64,000 bases of DNA from Robinsoniella sp. (GTDB taxonomy: Bacteria > Bacillota > Clostridia > Lachnospirales > Lachnospiraceae), in NCBI GenBank assembly GCA_023664735.1, contig JAMPFB010000005.1, forward strand, positions 1-64,000. Reading direction: 5' to 3'. Both the position numbers and the translations under genes were made by a program. This document shows positions 9,338-18,076 of the stretch, piece after piece; the first letter of the stretch is position 1, and the number at the start of each line of letters is the position of its first letter. The notes below the pieces were generated by a model that did no database searches, had not been told where the DNA came from, and was given only the letters and a program-made list of their open reading frames with translations.

Positions 9338-11578
9338 GTGAATGGGATGAATATTGAAATATATAATCAGACATTAGAGCATTTAGAAGAGCAAATGCAG
9401 GATATGGATATGGAAACGGTAAATCAATTATTGGATACTCTTTTTGATGTAAAGCCTGTGCGGTTGAAATGGTATTTAATAAAAGCAAAGGCGATGATTA
9501 AAGAGGGAAGGGATATCAATGAAATTGTCCAATTTTTGGATGAAAAATGTGAGCCATGGTATCCTTATGATGATGTGGAAACATATTTAGCGCTTCTTGA
9601 AATTCTGACAGAAATGTCAGGAGATGATGTGGAGAGTAAAAGATTTAGATATCAGCAAGATAAAATTAGAGAAGTGTTTTTTGGGATACAGCCCATGAAA
9701 TGGGAGCTGGAGGAGGAATGGGAAAAAGCTCTTTACAATATGGAAAACAGCCGTATGCTACAGAGCTCGGATATATATAAATTAAGCGACTTATATTATA
9801 TTAGGGGTAACTTTTATTTATATGTATTATGGCAGGCAGTGGCTGATAAGCTGTTTCCCGATGAAGAAAAGGAAATCAGGCAGACGGTGCTTCAGAAATG
9901 GAATGCAAAATATTATTATGAGCATTTGTTAAATGGCAAGAAAGAAAACTTTGCGATTATTGAAACAGAAGAGGAAGAACATATATCCTATAAGCTTGCT
10001 GCCAAGGCGCTTGAGCTTTTAGATAAAGAAGTGCATATTCTGAAAACAAAAAGAAATGCAAAAGACAATATTCATGACTGGTTAGAGCAGATAGCGAAAA
10101 GTAATACTGAGGGCAGGGTAATATTTGTACTTACAAGTGGAACTTTGACAGAACAATTATTGGAACAAAAAGATATGAAAGCACGTCTGGAGAGACTGAC
10201 GGTAGCTGAGAATGATTATCAGGAAGAAAATTTTGCAGTCAGCAGGTATGGAGATTATTTAGACTATATTGCAGATGTTTATCGAATGCCAACACAGGAA
10301 ATCAGGCGGGAATTATATCAAAAACCTACATGCCGTTTTTCTGTAATTATCCCCTGTAGAAATGTAAGTAGAACATTATATTATACATTAAAGACTTGTT
10401 TAAATCAAAGCTTTAAGGGGAAATATGAGATTATAGTAAGCGATAATTCAGATATGGAGCTTGGTAAAGATACATTTGTATATAAGATATGCAAAGAGTT
10501 GAACGATGATAGAATTAAGTATTACAGAACTAAAGATAATCTCCCGCTGGCAAAAAACTATGAACTTCCATATTTGAAAGCAACAGGAGAATTTTTGTTC
10601 TCTCTGGGGGCGGATGACGGAATGCTGCCATGGTGTCTGGAAGAGTTGGATGCTGTATTGAACCGATATCCGGAACAGAAGATTTTTCTCTGGCATGAAG
10701 TGACATACCAATGGCCGGAGACAAAGGGGAACTTTGTGGGAAAGGCAGGAGCGGCAACCTTATTGGCAAAAAATGCTTATAAAGAAGGAAGTCCTGAAAT
10801 ATTTGAGTACTTTACGGAACCTATTTTTAAAGAAAGCTTTTCCAACTATGGCAATATGTACATGCTGCCTCAATTGTACCATAATTCAGGAATCCGCAGA
10901 GAATACTTAGCATTACTATTTGAAAAAACAGGGGTTTTGTGGGGAGGAATCAATCAGGATATTTCTATGGCAGTTACCATTGGAAACATTGAAGAAAAAT
11001 TATATTTCATTAATAATCCGCTGGTAATCAATGGCGTCAGCAGTAATTCTATTGGCAGCTTGAATAATGCGGGAATGTCGAATATTCAGCAAAAGGCAAT
11101 GACACAAATATATAAGAGTACATATGGCCGGGGACAGAGAGTATTTTCTTATGTAGAACGTTTGTGCCCGCCCCTTGGAGGATATTACAGTAATTTTTAT
11201 ACATGCATTATGTATGGATATGCAATTGGAGCCATATCTGATGAGACATTTGAGGCTATTGATTGGAAAAATATCTATAAAAGAACGGCGATTGAGCTAA
11301 AAAAAGAAGATATTATGTGCGATAAGAAATTGCATATATTACGATATGCGGTTTCGCAGCACGGAGATGAATTATTGGAATGGTTTGATAATAATTTTTA
11401 TTATAATATTTTAGAACCATGTCCTTTAGTAAAAGAAAGCGATTCTGATACCAATGTAGAAGATTCGATAAAATCCCGTATTGTTCTGGAAGATAAAGAG
11501 ATTAACATGGAAAATCCGGATTGCATTAGTGATGTTTTTAAAGTTTCTCTTTATTTAAATGATATATGGAGAAACTAA
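9338..11578 (+). CDS. GT2 glycosyltransferase with long N-terminal helical region
   Basis: A 746-residue protein. The first ~320 residues are acidic and predominantly helical, with no motif I recognise. A family 2 glycosyltransferase domain follows (FSVIIPCRNVSRT, EIIVSDNS, and LGADDG as the likely metal site), and the C-terminal ~200 residues are again unassigned. It probably transfers a sugar to a lipid-linked repeat unit in the cytoplasm. Translation most likely begins at GTG 9338, 7 bp after AGGAGA; ATG 9347 is an alternative. It is the last gene before the mobile-element scar, so any downstream operon partners may have been separated from it. Confidence 0.8.
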   Translation: MNGMNIEIYNQTLEHLEEQMQDMDMETVNQLLDTLFDVKPVRLKWYLIKAKAMIKEGRDINEIVQFLDEKCEPWYPYDDVETYLALLEILTEMSGDDVESKRFRYQQDKIREVFFGIQPMKWELEEEWEKALYNMENSRMLQSSDIYKLSDLYYIRGNFYLYVLWQAVADKLFPDEEKEIRQTVLQKWNAKYYYEHLLNGKKENFAIIETEEEEHISYKLAAKALELLDKEVHILKTKRNAKDNIHDWLEQIAKSNTEGRVIFVLTSGTLTEQLLEQKDMKARLERLTVAENDYQEENFAVSRYGDYLDYIADVYRMPTQEIRRELYQKPTCRFSVIIPCRNVSRTLYYTLKTCLNQSFKGKYEIIVSDNSDMELGKDTFVYKICKELNDDRIKYYRTKDNLPLAKNYELPYLKATGEFLFSLGADDGMLPWCLEELDAVLNRYPEQKIFLWHEVTYQWPETKGNFVGKAGAATLLAKNAYKEGSPEIFEYFTEPIFKESFSNYGNMYMLPQLYHNSGIRREYLALLFEKTGVLWGGINQDISMAVTIGNIEEKLYFINNPLVINGVSSNSIGSLNNAGMSNIQQKAMTQIYKSTYGRGQRVFSYVERLCPPLGGYYSNFYTCIMYGYAIGAISDETFEAIDWKNIYKRTAIELKKEDIMCDKKLHILRYAVSQHGDELLEWFDNNFYYNILEPCPLVKESDSDTNVEDSIKSRIVLEDKEINMENPDCISDVFKVSLYLNDIWRN

Positions 11579-11600
11579 GTGAAACTTTATTAAAGCATGA

Positions 11601-11810
11601 ATCAGGATAGTATCCGATTATTTTTCTTATTTTAAAATCTGCGAAACAGCAGAGCCTGCACAGATATATGATGATATGGCAGGCTTTATCCGGACGCTAT
11701 TGGAAACAAATCCATATCTGGAGTTTTCGGTAATAACAGGATGTCTTAGAATTAGCAAAGAAAGCATTTTCACGGGACTTAATAATTTGAATGTAATATC
11801 AATTCCCTAA
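11601..11810 (+). pseudogene. Fragment of AAA-ATPase-like protein (PD-(D/E)XK-associated type)
   Basis: A short open frame encodes a peptide including ITGCLRISKESIFTGLNNLN, a signature I recognise from the widespread AAA-ATPase-like proteins of anaerobic Firmicutes and Bacteroidetes (full length usually over 500 residues). Only about 65 codons are open, no ribosome site is evident, and the frame ends at TAA 11808-11810. It is a remnant, probably left when a mobile element was lost or rearranged. Confidence 0.7.
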
Positions 11811-11840
11811 AAAATGAGGATGCCGAAACATCCCCATTTC
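11808..11840 (-). terminator. Predicted terminator of the toxin mRNA
   Basis: On the minus strand, AAATGGGGATG and CATCCTCATTT form an 11-bp stem (one G-U pair) around a TTTCGG loop, and the run continues into T residues. It would end the toxin transcript coming from about 12157, giving an mRNA of roughly 350 nt. Confidence 0.65.
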
Positions 11841-11853
11841 CTAAATTTTTCAC

Positions 11854-11882
11854 TTGCAAATGAGCAAGGAATCGTTTATAAT
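11854..11882 (+). promoter_or_regulatory. Promoter of the antitoxin RNA
   Basis: TTGCAA at 11854-11859 and TATAAT at 11877-11882 are separated by exactly 17 bp, a near-consensus sigma-A promoter. No good reading frame follows and a strong terminator lies about 115 bp downstream. This is the layout expected for a small antisense RNA. Confidence 0.75.
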
Positions 11883-11888
11883 CAGCGT

Positions 11889-12004
11889 AGAAGGTAACGG
11901 AGATATTGGAACCTCCCCATTACCCCAGACGGAAACTTGATGCGAAACAATAAGTAACACAATGCAAGCTATCCCCTATTAGCGGTAGAGGATAGCTTTT
12001 TTTC
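11889..12004 (+). ncRNA. Predicted antisense antitoxin RNA of type I toxin-antitoxin system
   Basis: This is the predicted transcript between the promoter at 11854-11882 and the terminator at 11966-12003, about 115 nt long. It is fully complementary to the predicted 3' untranslated part of the toxin mRNA on the opposite strand. It would pair with that mRNA and trigger decay or block translation, as RatA does for TxpA and SR4 for BsrG in Bacillus. Exact ends are inferred from the promoter and terminator positions. Confidence 0.65.
11966..12003 (+). terminator. Rho-independent terminator of the antitoxin RNA
   Basis: A 13-bp stem (AAGCTATCCCCTA with TAGAGGATAGCTT, one mismatch) encloses a 7-nt loop and is followed by a run of seven T residues. 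It is among the clearest intrinsic terminators in the window. Confidence 0.85.
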
Positions 12005-12007
12005 TGT

Positions 12008-12091
12008 CTATTTGCGGCTGTTATGATTATCTATGTATGTCAAGGCGGCAAAAACCACCAGAAGTAGCGTCAAAACTTCTAACGTGTTCAT
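12008..12091 (-). CDS. Small hydrophobic holin-like toxin (type I toxin-antitoxin)
   Basis: A 27-residue peptide: a short N-terminus (MNTLEVLTLLLVVFAAL), a single hydrophobic segment and a charged C-terminus (DNHNSRK). This matches the putative holin-like toxins of Firmicutes (TxpA/BsrG type), which insert in the membrane. A strong ribosome site (AAAGGGGG, 12097-12104) precedes the ATG. A minus-strand -10 box lies at 12164-12169, a terminator at 11808-11840, and an antisense RNA is encoded opposite the 3' region. It sits in a mobile-element scar beside an integrase fragment, so it may persist because its loss is costly to the cell. Confidence 0.78.
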   Translation of the reverse strand: MNTLEVLTLLLVVFAALTYIDNHNSRK

Positions 12092-12163
12092 AGTAACCCC
12101 CTTTCCGTTTCCGAAAAGGGCAACCGAGGAACTATCCCCATACTGTCTACACTGACTAAGAAA

Positions 12164-12192
12164 ATTATATCATATCGTGTCGGATATTGCTA
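12164..12192 (-). promoter_or_regulatory. Probable toxin promoter
   Basis: A perfect TATAAT lies on the minus strand at 12164-12169, about 73 bp upstream of the toxin start codon. The -35 region 17 bp further upstream (TAGCAA-like) is weak. The call rests mainly on the -10 box and its position. Confidence 0.5.
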
Positions 12193-12314
12193 TAGAATTT
12201 AATCCTAGCGGTGTAGCCGTGAAAATATACAAGAATCAATGGATTTTGAGCTTTGTTTGTGGTATGATGTTATATGTCGTGACAAGGCTTCTTTCGTTGG
12301 AAAGGAGTAGAATA

Positions 12315-12425
12315 ATGAGCGTAAAAAAACGAGATAACAAAAATCGTATTTTACGCAATGGAAAGCAAATGCCAAAAGTCATACTTTTTGTTCCAAGATG
12401 CGGAAAAATAAATGGCTCAAGATAG
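12315..12425 (+). pseudogene. 5' remnant of Tn916-type tyrosine integrase
   Basis: After a ribosome site (GGAAAGGAG, 12299-12307), ATG 12315 opens a frame whose first residues, MSVKKRDNKNRILRNG, closely match the N-terminus of Tn916 family integrases. Similarity then stops, no catalytic domain follows, and the frame closes at 12425. A full integrase is about 400 residues. The in-frame extension upstream to 12177 has no ribosome site and no similarity I recognise. This marks a past conjugative transposon insertion between the glycosyltransferase at 9338 and rfbH. Confidence 0.72.
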
Positions 12426-12464
12426 CAGCAAAAGCAGAAATACATTGTGGAAGGTATCATAAAG

Positions 12465-13805
12465 ATGTTTGAAAATATGAACGAATCAGAAGCAAGGCAG
12501 AAAATATTAGACTCCGTGGCGGAATATTGTAAGGCATATCATAATGCCGGAGAATATAAAACCGGAGACCGGATTCCATACGCAAAAAGAGTCTATGATG
12601 AAGAAGAAATGGTAAATCTGGTAGACAGCGCATTGGAATTCTGGCTGACGGCAGGCAGGTATACGGAGCGGTTTGAAAAGGAATTAGCCGAATATCTGGG
12701 GATAAAGTATTGTTCGGTAGTAAATTCCGGTTCTTCCGCCAATCTGCTGGCATTCATGGCTTTGACCTCTCCCCTTTTAGGTGATAAAAGGATAAAGCCG
12801 GGAGATGAAATCATTACGGTGGCAGCAGGATTTCCAACTACAGTAACACCTATGCTCCAATACGGAGCGGTGCCTGTTTTTGTGGATGTGACGATACCCC
12901 AATATAATATAGATGTGGACATGCTGCAAGATGCTCTTTCGGAAAAGACAAGGGCTGTTATGCTGGCTCATACTTTGGGAAACCCTTTTGATTTAAAAGC
13001 AGTAAAGGAATTTTGCGAAAGAAATGGATTATGGCTGGTAGAGGATAACTGTGATGCGTTAGGCAGTACTTATCAAATAGACGGCAATTGGAAGTTTACC
13101 GGTACGATTGGTGATATAGGCACTTCCAGTTTTTATCCGCCCCACCATATGACTATGGGCGAAGGCGGAGCGGTCTATACGGATAATCCGTTGCTGAATA
13201 AAATTATCCGCTCTCTCCGTGACTGGGGAAGAGACTGTATCTGTTCTTCTGGGAGGGATAATATGTGTGGCCACAGATTTGAAAGACAATACGGAGAACT
13301 TCCGTTAGGATACGACCATAAGTATGTATATTCCCATTTTGGATATAACCTGAAAGCTACCGATATGCAGGCAGCAGTAGGATGTGCCCAGCTAAAAAAG
13401 CTTCCCGGATTTGTAGAGGCAAGAAAAAGGAATTTTGCATACTTATCGGAAAGACTGCAGGAAACGGAAGAAAAATTGATTTTGCCAAAACCCTGTCCGG
13501 ATTCGGAGCCGAGCTGGTTTGGTTACATGATTACATGCAGGGAAGGCATAAGCAAAAATCAAATCGTGCACTACTTGGAAGAACATGGGGTGCAGACCAG
13601 GATGCTTTTTGCAGGCAACCTGATTAAACAGCCCTGCTTTGATGAAATGCGTCAGTCAGGAAAAGGTTACCGGATTGCAGGCGAGCTGGCCAATACGGAC
13701 CGGATTATGCAGGATACTTTCTGGATAGGAGTATATCCGGGCATGAGCAGGGAAATGCTGGATGACATGGCGGACAGGATTGTGGAGGCACTGGAAAATA
13801 AATAA
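12465..13805 (+). CDS. rfbH: CDP-4-keto-6-deoxyglucose 3-dehydrase (E1)
   Basis: A 446-residue PMP-dependent enzyme of the DegT/DnrJ fold that removes the C3 hydroxyl of CDP-4-keto-6-deoxyglucose on the way to CDP-3,6-dideoxyhexoses. The usual PLP lysine is replaced by histidine in FYPPHHMTMGEGGAV, the E1 hallmark. Clustered cysteines (CICSSGRDNMCGHRF) match the iron-sulfur ligand region. Full length for the family. I chose ATG 12465; GTG 12447 in frame is also possible, and the GGAAGG at 12449-12454 supports the later start. A partner reductase (RfbI/E3) is not seen in the window. Confidence 0.93.
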   Translation: MFENMNESEARQKILDSVAEYCKAYHNAGEYKTGDRIPYAKRVYDEEEMVNLVDSALEFWLTAGRYTERFEKELAEYLGIKYCSVVNSGSSANLLAFMALTSPLLGDKRIKPGDEIITVAAGFPTTVTPMLQYGAVPVFVDVTIPQYNIDVDMLQDALSEKTRAVMLAHTLGNPFDLKAVKEFCERNGLWLVEDNCDALGSTYQIDGNWKFTGTIGDIGTSSFYPPHHMTMGEGGAVYTDNPLLNKIIRSLRDWGRDCICSSGRDNMCGHRFERQYGELPLGYDHKYVYSHFGYNLKATDMQAAVGCAQLKKLPGFVEARKRNFAYLSERLQETEEKLILPKPCPDSEPSWFGYMITCREGISKNQIVHYLEEHGVQTRMLFAGNLIKQPCFDEMRQSGKGYRIAGELANTDRIMQDTFWIGVYPGMSREMLDDMADRIVEALENK

Positions 13806-13854
13806 AAGTACAATCCGTTCAGCCAATAGGAAAAATATTTGCAGGGAGCAGAAT

Positions 13855-14925
13855 ATGATAAACAGTCAGTTTTATAAAGAAAAGAAAATACTTCTGACCG
13901 GGCATACGGGATTTAAGGGCACGTGGATGTGCCATGTGCTAAAAGAAATGGGAGCCAAAGTAACGGGCTATGCCTTAAAGCCCCCTACTGCCCCAAGTCT
14001 GTTTGAATTAAGCGGCATAGAAAAGGATATGGATTCTGTGGAAGGCGATATTCGTAACCTGGATCATTTAAGGTGGGTTTTTGAGCAGGTACAGCCGGAA
14101 ATTGTCATTCACATGGCGGCACAGCCCATTGTGAGGGAATCCTATAAAAATCCTGTTTATACATATGAGGTAAATGTGATGGGGACTGTAAACGTACTGG
14201 AATGTGTTAGGGAAAGTAAGTCCGTCCGCTCTTTTTTAAATGTAACAACGGATAAGGTGTACAAAAATAAAGAATGGGAGTGGGGATATCGGGAAAATGA
14301 GGAATTAAACGGTTATGACCCCTATTCTAACAGCAAGTCCTGTTCAGAGCTTATAACGGAAAGTTATAAAAATTCTTTTTTCGCAGACGGCAGAACTGCC
14401 ATTTCCACAGCAAGAGCAGGCAATGTGATTGGAGGGGGAGACTTTGCGGTGGACAGAATCATTCCGGATTGTCTTAGGGCGATAGAAGCAGATGAGGAAA
14501 TTATCTTAAGAAATCCTTATTCCACAAGACCTTATCAGCATGTGCTGGAACCGATATTTGCTTATCTGCTGATAGCAGAGAAACAGTATGAAGATTTGAA
14601 ATATGCAGGAAGCTACAACGTGGGACCGGAGGAAGAATGCTGTCTTACTACGGAAGGGATGGTAACAGAATTTTGCAGGCAGTGGAACCAGATAGCAGAT
14701 GACAGCCTGACGTGGCATCAGGAGGGAGAAGCGGGACCTCATGAAGCAGGCTTCCTGAAATTGGATTGTGCTAAAATCAAAAAAGAGCTGGGCTGGAAGC
14801 CGAAATGGAATGCTACGGAAATGATTGCCAAAACAGTGGAGTGGATATATGCATATAGACAGGGAGAAGATGTAGTTAAAGTAATGCAAAGGCAGATTGG
14901 AGAGTATATAAGAGAAATGAATTAA
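13855..14925 (+). CDS. rfbG: CDP-glucose 4,6-dehydratase
   Basis: A 356-residue extended SDR converting CDP-glucose to CDP-4-keto-6-deoxyglucose. The N-terminal TGHTGFKGTWM is characteristic of RfbG, and the catalytic pair lies in YDPYSNSK. ATG 13855 follows AGGGAG at 6-bp spacing, 49 bp after rfbH; an in-frame start at 13762 would lie inside rfbH and is rejected. With rfbF (7838) and rfbH it forms the core CDP-dideoxysugar pathway. It runs convergent to the minus-strand glycosyltransferase, with 64 bp and no clear terminator between them. Confidence 0.93.
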   Translation: MINSQFYKEKKILLTGHTGFKGTWMCHVLKEMGAKVTGYALKPPTAPSLFELSGIEKDMDSVEGDIRNLDHLRWVFEQVQPEIVIHMAAQPIVRESYKNPVYTYEVNVMGTVNVLECVRESKSVRSFLNVTTDKVYKNKEWEWGYRENEELNGYDPYSNSKSCSELITESYKNSFFADGRTAISTARAGNVIGGGDFAVDRIIPDCLRAIEADEEIILRNPYSTRPYQHVLEPIFAYLLIAEKQYEDLKYAGSYNVGPEEECCLTTEGMVTEFCRQWNQIADDSLTWHQEGEAGPHEAGFLKLDCAKIKKELGWKPKWNATEMIAKTVEWIYAYRQGEDVVKVMQRQIGEYIREMN

Positions 14926-14989
14926 GGGAATTTTGCAAATGATTTATTATGAGTGCGGTTACAGATAAAGTATGCAATGGGAAGATAAT

Positions 14990-16084
14990 CTACGGGGCGA
15001 AATGAGTAAACTCCTCAACCAACCCAAACAATTCCTCCCTGCTCCTTGGAATATAAATCCCCTCACAAGTCTCCTGAAGCTTCCTAAAATACTCCTCATA
15101 ATCACATTTCTCATTAAAGGAATCCCCGGCCAAAGGATACAAAAAAATAATCTTACATTTGCTCTGAAACAGTAATTTCCCCGAAACACATGCAGTAGAA
15201 TAATAAGAAATCAGTACCTTGTCCTCCAAAAGCCCATTAGCCATCGCTAACTCAAAAGGACAGGAATCCTCATAAATCGAAATCGTGCTGTCAAATTTAT
15301 CATAAACGCCCCTTGGATGTGGCTTTACAATAAAATCATGATGCCCCGCCTTCTGGCAAATCTCATAAATAAGGCTTTGATAAGTTTCCGGATTGCCCAT
15401 GCCGTTGGCAGTCCCTTGTCCTAAAAACAGAAACTTTTCAGAAAACTCTTTGCTTTCAAAGGCAAAAATGTTTTTTGCCATCTTAATGACCCTGTCAATG
15501 ATTTCCGGGGTCTTTTCAATCCGAATCTTATCAAATGAAATATCTGCTTCTGCCAGATATGGCTCGAACATATAAAGCTCATGTTCCATTTTGTGTATAT
15601 CATAGCCCAAAAGCTTCTGGTACATCTTCTGCCCTGCTTCTGTATTGATGAAAGGGACGGGCGTCTTGGTATAGCTGGCAAAGCCGTCTTCAAACCGATG
15701 GAACCGGATATTTCTGCTTTGGCGGATTAAGGTCTTTCCGATTTCTTTAACAATTTCATCTGGCACATGGGGAGAAGCGTAATAGACATCATCATAATTA
15801 TCCAGCTTTCCGGACAAGATTTTTTTTGTAGTAGGATTATAAAGAAAGCTTTCAAAAAAGGTAACGGCAGCAGATTTATACGGATTCTGAATCTTTCTGC
15901 CATCAGCAAAAAGAACTCTATGAAAATATGGATTCAGACGTCCGCTTTTATAAACCTTTTCCAAATAAGGTGTCTTATCAGTTACGATTAAATCAATCTG
16001 ACTGTCCTTTAAATAGATTTCTTTTAGAAACAAAAATACCAGAAGATGATAGGTGGTGCTAACGATGCCTAATGTTCTTTTCAT
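14990..16084 (-). CDS. Polysialyltransferase-like glycosyltransferase
   Basis: A 364-residue cytoplasmic glycosyltransferase. The start MKRTLGIVSTTYHLLVFLFL and the IVKPHPRG motif with a later SYYSTAC segment resemble the polysialyltransferase / glycosyltransferase family 52 group, which uses CMP-sialic acid or similar donors. No sialic-acid synthesis genes are present in the window, so the donor may be another sugar. The start at 16084 lies 2 bp after the flippase stop, with AGAGG upstream; the in-frame extension to 16189 overlaps the flippase gene and is rejected. It forms a two-gene minus-strand unit with the flippase. Confidence 0.62.
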   Translation of the reverse strand: MKRTLGIVSTTYHLLVFLFLKEIYLKDSQIDLIVTDKTPYLEKVYKSGRLNPYFHRVLFADGRKIQNPYKSAAVTFFESFLYNPTTKKILSGKLDNYDDVYYASPHVPDEIVKEIGKTLIRQSRNIRFHRFEDGFASYTKTPVPFINTEAGQKMYQKLLGYDIHKMEHELYMFEPYLAEADISFDKIRIEKTPEIIDRVIKMAKNIFAFESKEFSEKFLFLGQGTANGMGNPETYQSLIYEICQKAGHHDFIVKPHPRGVYDKFDSTISIYEDSCPFELAMANGLLEDKVLISYYSTACVSGKLLFQSKCKIIFLYPLAGDSFNEKCDYEEYFRKLQETCEGIYIPRSREELFGLVEEFTHFAP

Positions 16085-16086
16085 AA

Positions 16087-17646
16087 TCAGCCTCTTTTCA
16101 CAAAGCGGAATACAGTATCTAACAGCATATCCCGTTCCCTTTTCCCAAATAGAAAGATGAAATTGATGACTGCGCCTGTTATGCCGCATAAAAATACGTC
16201 CAAAATCAATATCAGCCAGTTTGTTGTGGAAATCACATGATTAAAGCCCATAAACACTGCAATCATGCCAAGACTGACTGCAATATAGCGAAATATGGTA
16301 GGATAAAAAATAGTCTTTTTTAGTCCGAGGCAGTGGGCTGCGTACATAGGGGTAAAGGTCATGTTCTTTATGATTCCCAGTATAGTAGAAGTGCCTACGA
16401 TGTAGTACATGCCTAAAGAGGAGGCTGTATCGGTGGTTTCAATCAAAAGAAGGACGATTCCGGTAGACAATATTCCCATAATGAGGGTTACAATGGAATT
16501 CCATTTCAGTTTATTGACGACTGTATATACATTAAAAAGCGGGCTGATGGCACCGCCTACAATAGTTCCGAACATGGTAAATAGGGTAAGCGCATAAATA
16601 ATGGTAGGATCATATAGGGATTGGGTCTTATTCAACCATAAGGTATAAAAAGGAATGCCAAATGCAGCTACAAACGCCAATGGAATATTGGCAAAGAATC
16701 CAGTCATACACATGGCAGAGGTTAGGTCGTTAAGTAGTTCCTTTCGATCATTTTTGGCAAAGCTGATGGTAAGGGAAGGGGTAAAAACTGCAGAAATGGT
16801 CTCATAGAGCATATTGATGGCAGAGACCATACTTTTGGAGGTTCCTACATATCCCATTTCCGTGGCTCCAATAGCCAGATTTGCAATCACAGTATCCAGA
16901 CTGTTGGTAAGGAGCTGACCTGTGCGCATAATAGTGTTCCATATACCGGCAGACAAAATTTCAAGAACTTTTTTTATCCGGAAATGTTTGCGGCTTATTT
17001 TAATATCTGGAAGCAGTTTTTTCGTATAATAAATATAAGCAACTAAAAGGTAAGCAGTAGAGGCAAGAGTTGCAATGCCCATATAGCTTACTTTTATGGG
17101 GAGAAAATAAAATACCAGAATCAGCAGACCGCCCTTTAATATTTGGGATTCAATGGTGCGCATTGCTGTTAAGTCTAAGCGGTTGGTGGCAAAAGTGGCA
17201 GTACTAAAGGTAGTGCTTATAATAGTCACCATAAAGTTTAAAAATATAGCAGCAAATAATAGTTTTACATCACTAACCAGTTCTGGAGAAATATTAATTA
17301 ATTTATCCAGATACAATACGATTATGGTAAGAGGTACAAAAAGAAACCCTGCAATTGCCAGATTTGCATACATAACAGAGTTGAAATATTGATTGGCGCC
17401 TTCCATATCTTTTTGATGAATTTTAACTGTAATAAAACGTCCGGCCATGGAGTTTAAAGCCATGGCAGCAACGGAGGCAAAATTAACGAAGTCATTTGCC
17501 ATAGTCAAAAACCCATTTGCTTCGATTCCAAGGGAATTAATCAGCTTAGGCGCTAAAATAAAGCTTACCCCCATGCTGACAAGGCAGGAAAGCAGGCTTG
17601 CCAGCATATTTATAACAATTTGCTTATTTTTCTTTGTATCTGACAT
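16087..17646 (-). CDS. Oligosaccharide flippase (Wzx-type, MOP superfamily)
   Basis: A 519-residue integral membrane protein with about 12-14 hydrophobic segments from the N-terminus (LASLLSCLVSMGVSFILAPK) onward, the size and pattern of polysaccharide flippases. It would move lipid-linked repeat units across the membrane. The minus orientation, opposite to all other assembly genes, and its pairing with the glycosyltransferase suggest that these two genes arrived as a separate cassette. A hairpin repeat lies in its upstream region. No Wzy polymerase is recognisable in the window. Confidence 0.85.
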   Translation of the reverse strand: MSDTKKNKQIVINMLASLLSCLVSMGVSFILAPKLINSLGIEANGFLTMANDFVNFASVAAMALNSMAGRFITVKIHQKDMEGANQYFNSVMYANLAIAGFLFVPLTIIVLYLDKLINISPELVSDVKLLFAAIFLNFMVTIISTTFSTATFATNRLDLTAMRTIESQILKGGLLILVFYFLPIKVSYMGIATLASTAYLLVAYIYYTKKLLPDIKISRKHFRIKKVLEILSAGIWNTIMRTGQLLTNSLDTVIANLAIGATEMGYVGTSKSMVSAINMLYETISAVFTPSLTISFAKNDRKELLNDLTSAMCMTGFFANIPLAFVAAFGIPFYTLWLNKTQSLYDPTIIYALTLFTMFGTIVGGAISPLFNVYTVVNKLKWNSIVTLIMGILSTGIVLLLIETTDTASSLGMYYIVGTSTILGIIKNMTFTPMYAAHCLGLKKTIFYPTIFRYIAVSLGMIAVFMGFNHVISTTNWLILILDVFLCGITGAVINFIFLFGKRERDMLLDTVFRFVKRG

Positions 17647-17733
17647 AATAAAAGAATCCTTTTTTCGGTATTCATGTTTTCCAAATATTGGGGAATACTA
17701 ATGGATGACTGTCTATTGTCATCAAGTTAGTAA

Positions 17734-17953
17734 CAGTTCAGCCCACAGGCGCAAAGCGGGGTTTCCACAGGGCATGTTTCCTACAGAGCATGTTTTCTAC
17801 GTCGCCACGCTTTCGCTCTATAAAAACGCAGCAGTGCTAAGCTCGAAAATACCTCGCTAAGCGCTGGCGTTTTTATAAGGGCTCCTTTAGAAAACATGCT
17901 CTGTGGGAAACATGCCCTGTGGAAACCCCGCTTTGCGCCTGTGGGCTGAACTG
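17734..17953 (-). repeat. Long hairpin element A (66-bp arms, core family 1)
   Basis: Inverted arms at 17734-17799 and 17888-17953 are 66 bp each with one mismatch. They begin CAGTTCAGCCCACAGG and end ATGTTTTCTA at the inner side. The 88-nt centre contains CCACGCTTTCGCTCT and a nested TATAAAAACGC/GCGTTTTTATA stem. It lies between the divergent flippase and aminotransferase genes. The core is in the same orientation as copies C, D and E and opposite to B. The rest of the 430-bp gap holds the aminotransferase promoter and little else that I can identify. Confidence 0.93.
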
Positions 17954-17995
17954 CTCCACAAATTATAACACATTGAAAAATAACTGGCAAATAAT

Positions 17996-18024
17996 TTGAC
18001 TACCCTATAAAGGAATGGTAAAAT
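17996..18024 (+). promoter_or_regulatory. Sigma-A promoter for the amino-sugar cassette
   Basis: TTGACT (17996-18001) and TAAAAT (18019-18024) with a 17-bp spacer lie 53 bp upstream of the aminotransferase ATG. It is close to consensus and just outside hairpin A. Confidence 0.75.
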
Positions 18025-18076
18025 AAAACAGTATATCTTTTATTGTTAAAATCTGGAATATAAGAGGAAACAGATT

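Noticed and set aside
12177..12314. Upstream extension of the integrase fragment to a GTG at 12177
   Set aside because: No ribosome site, overlaps the toxin promoter region, and the encoded residues match nothing I recognise. The integrase similarity starts at ATG 12315.
13762..13854. Longer start for rfbG
   Set aside because: The extension lies inside the end of rfbH in another frame and lacks family similarity. ATG 13855 has a proper ribosome site.
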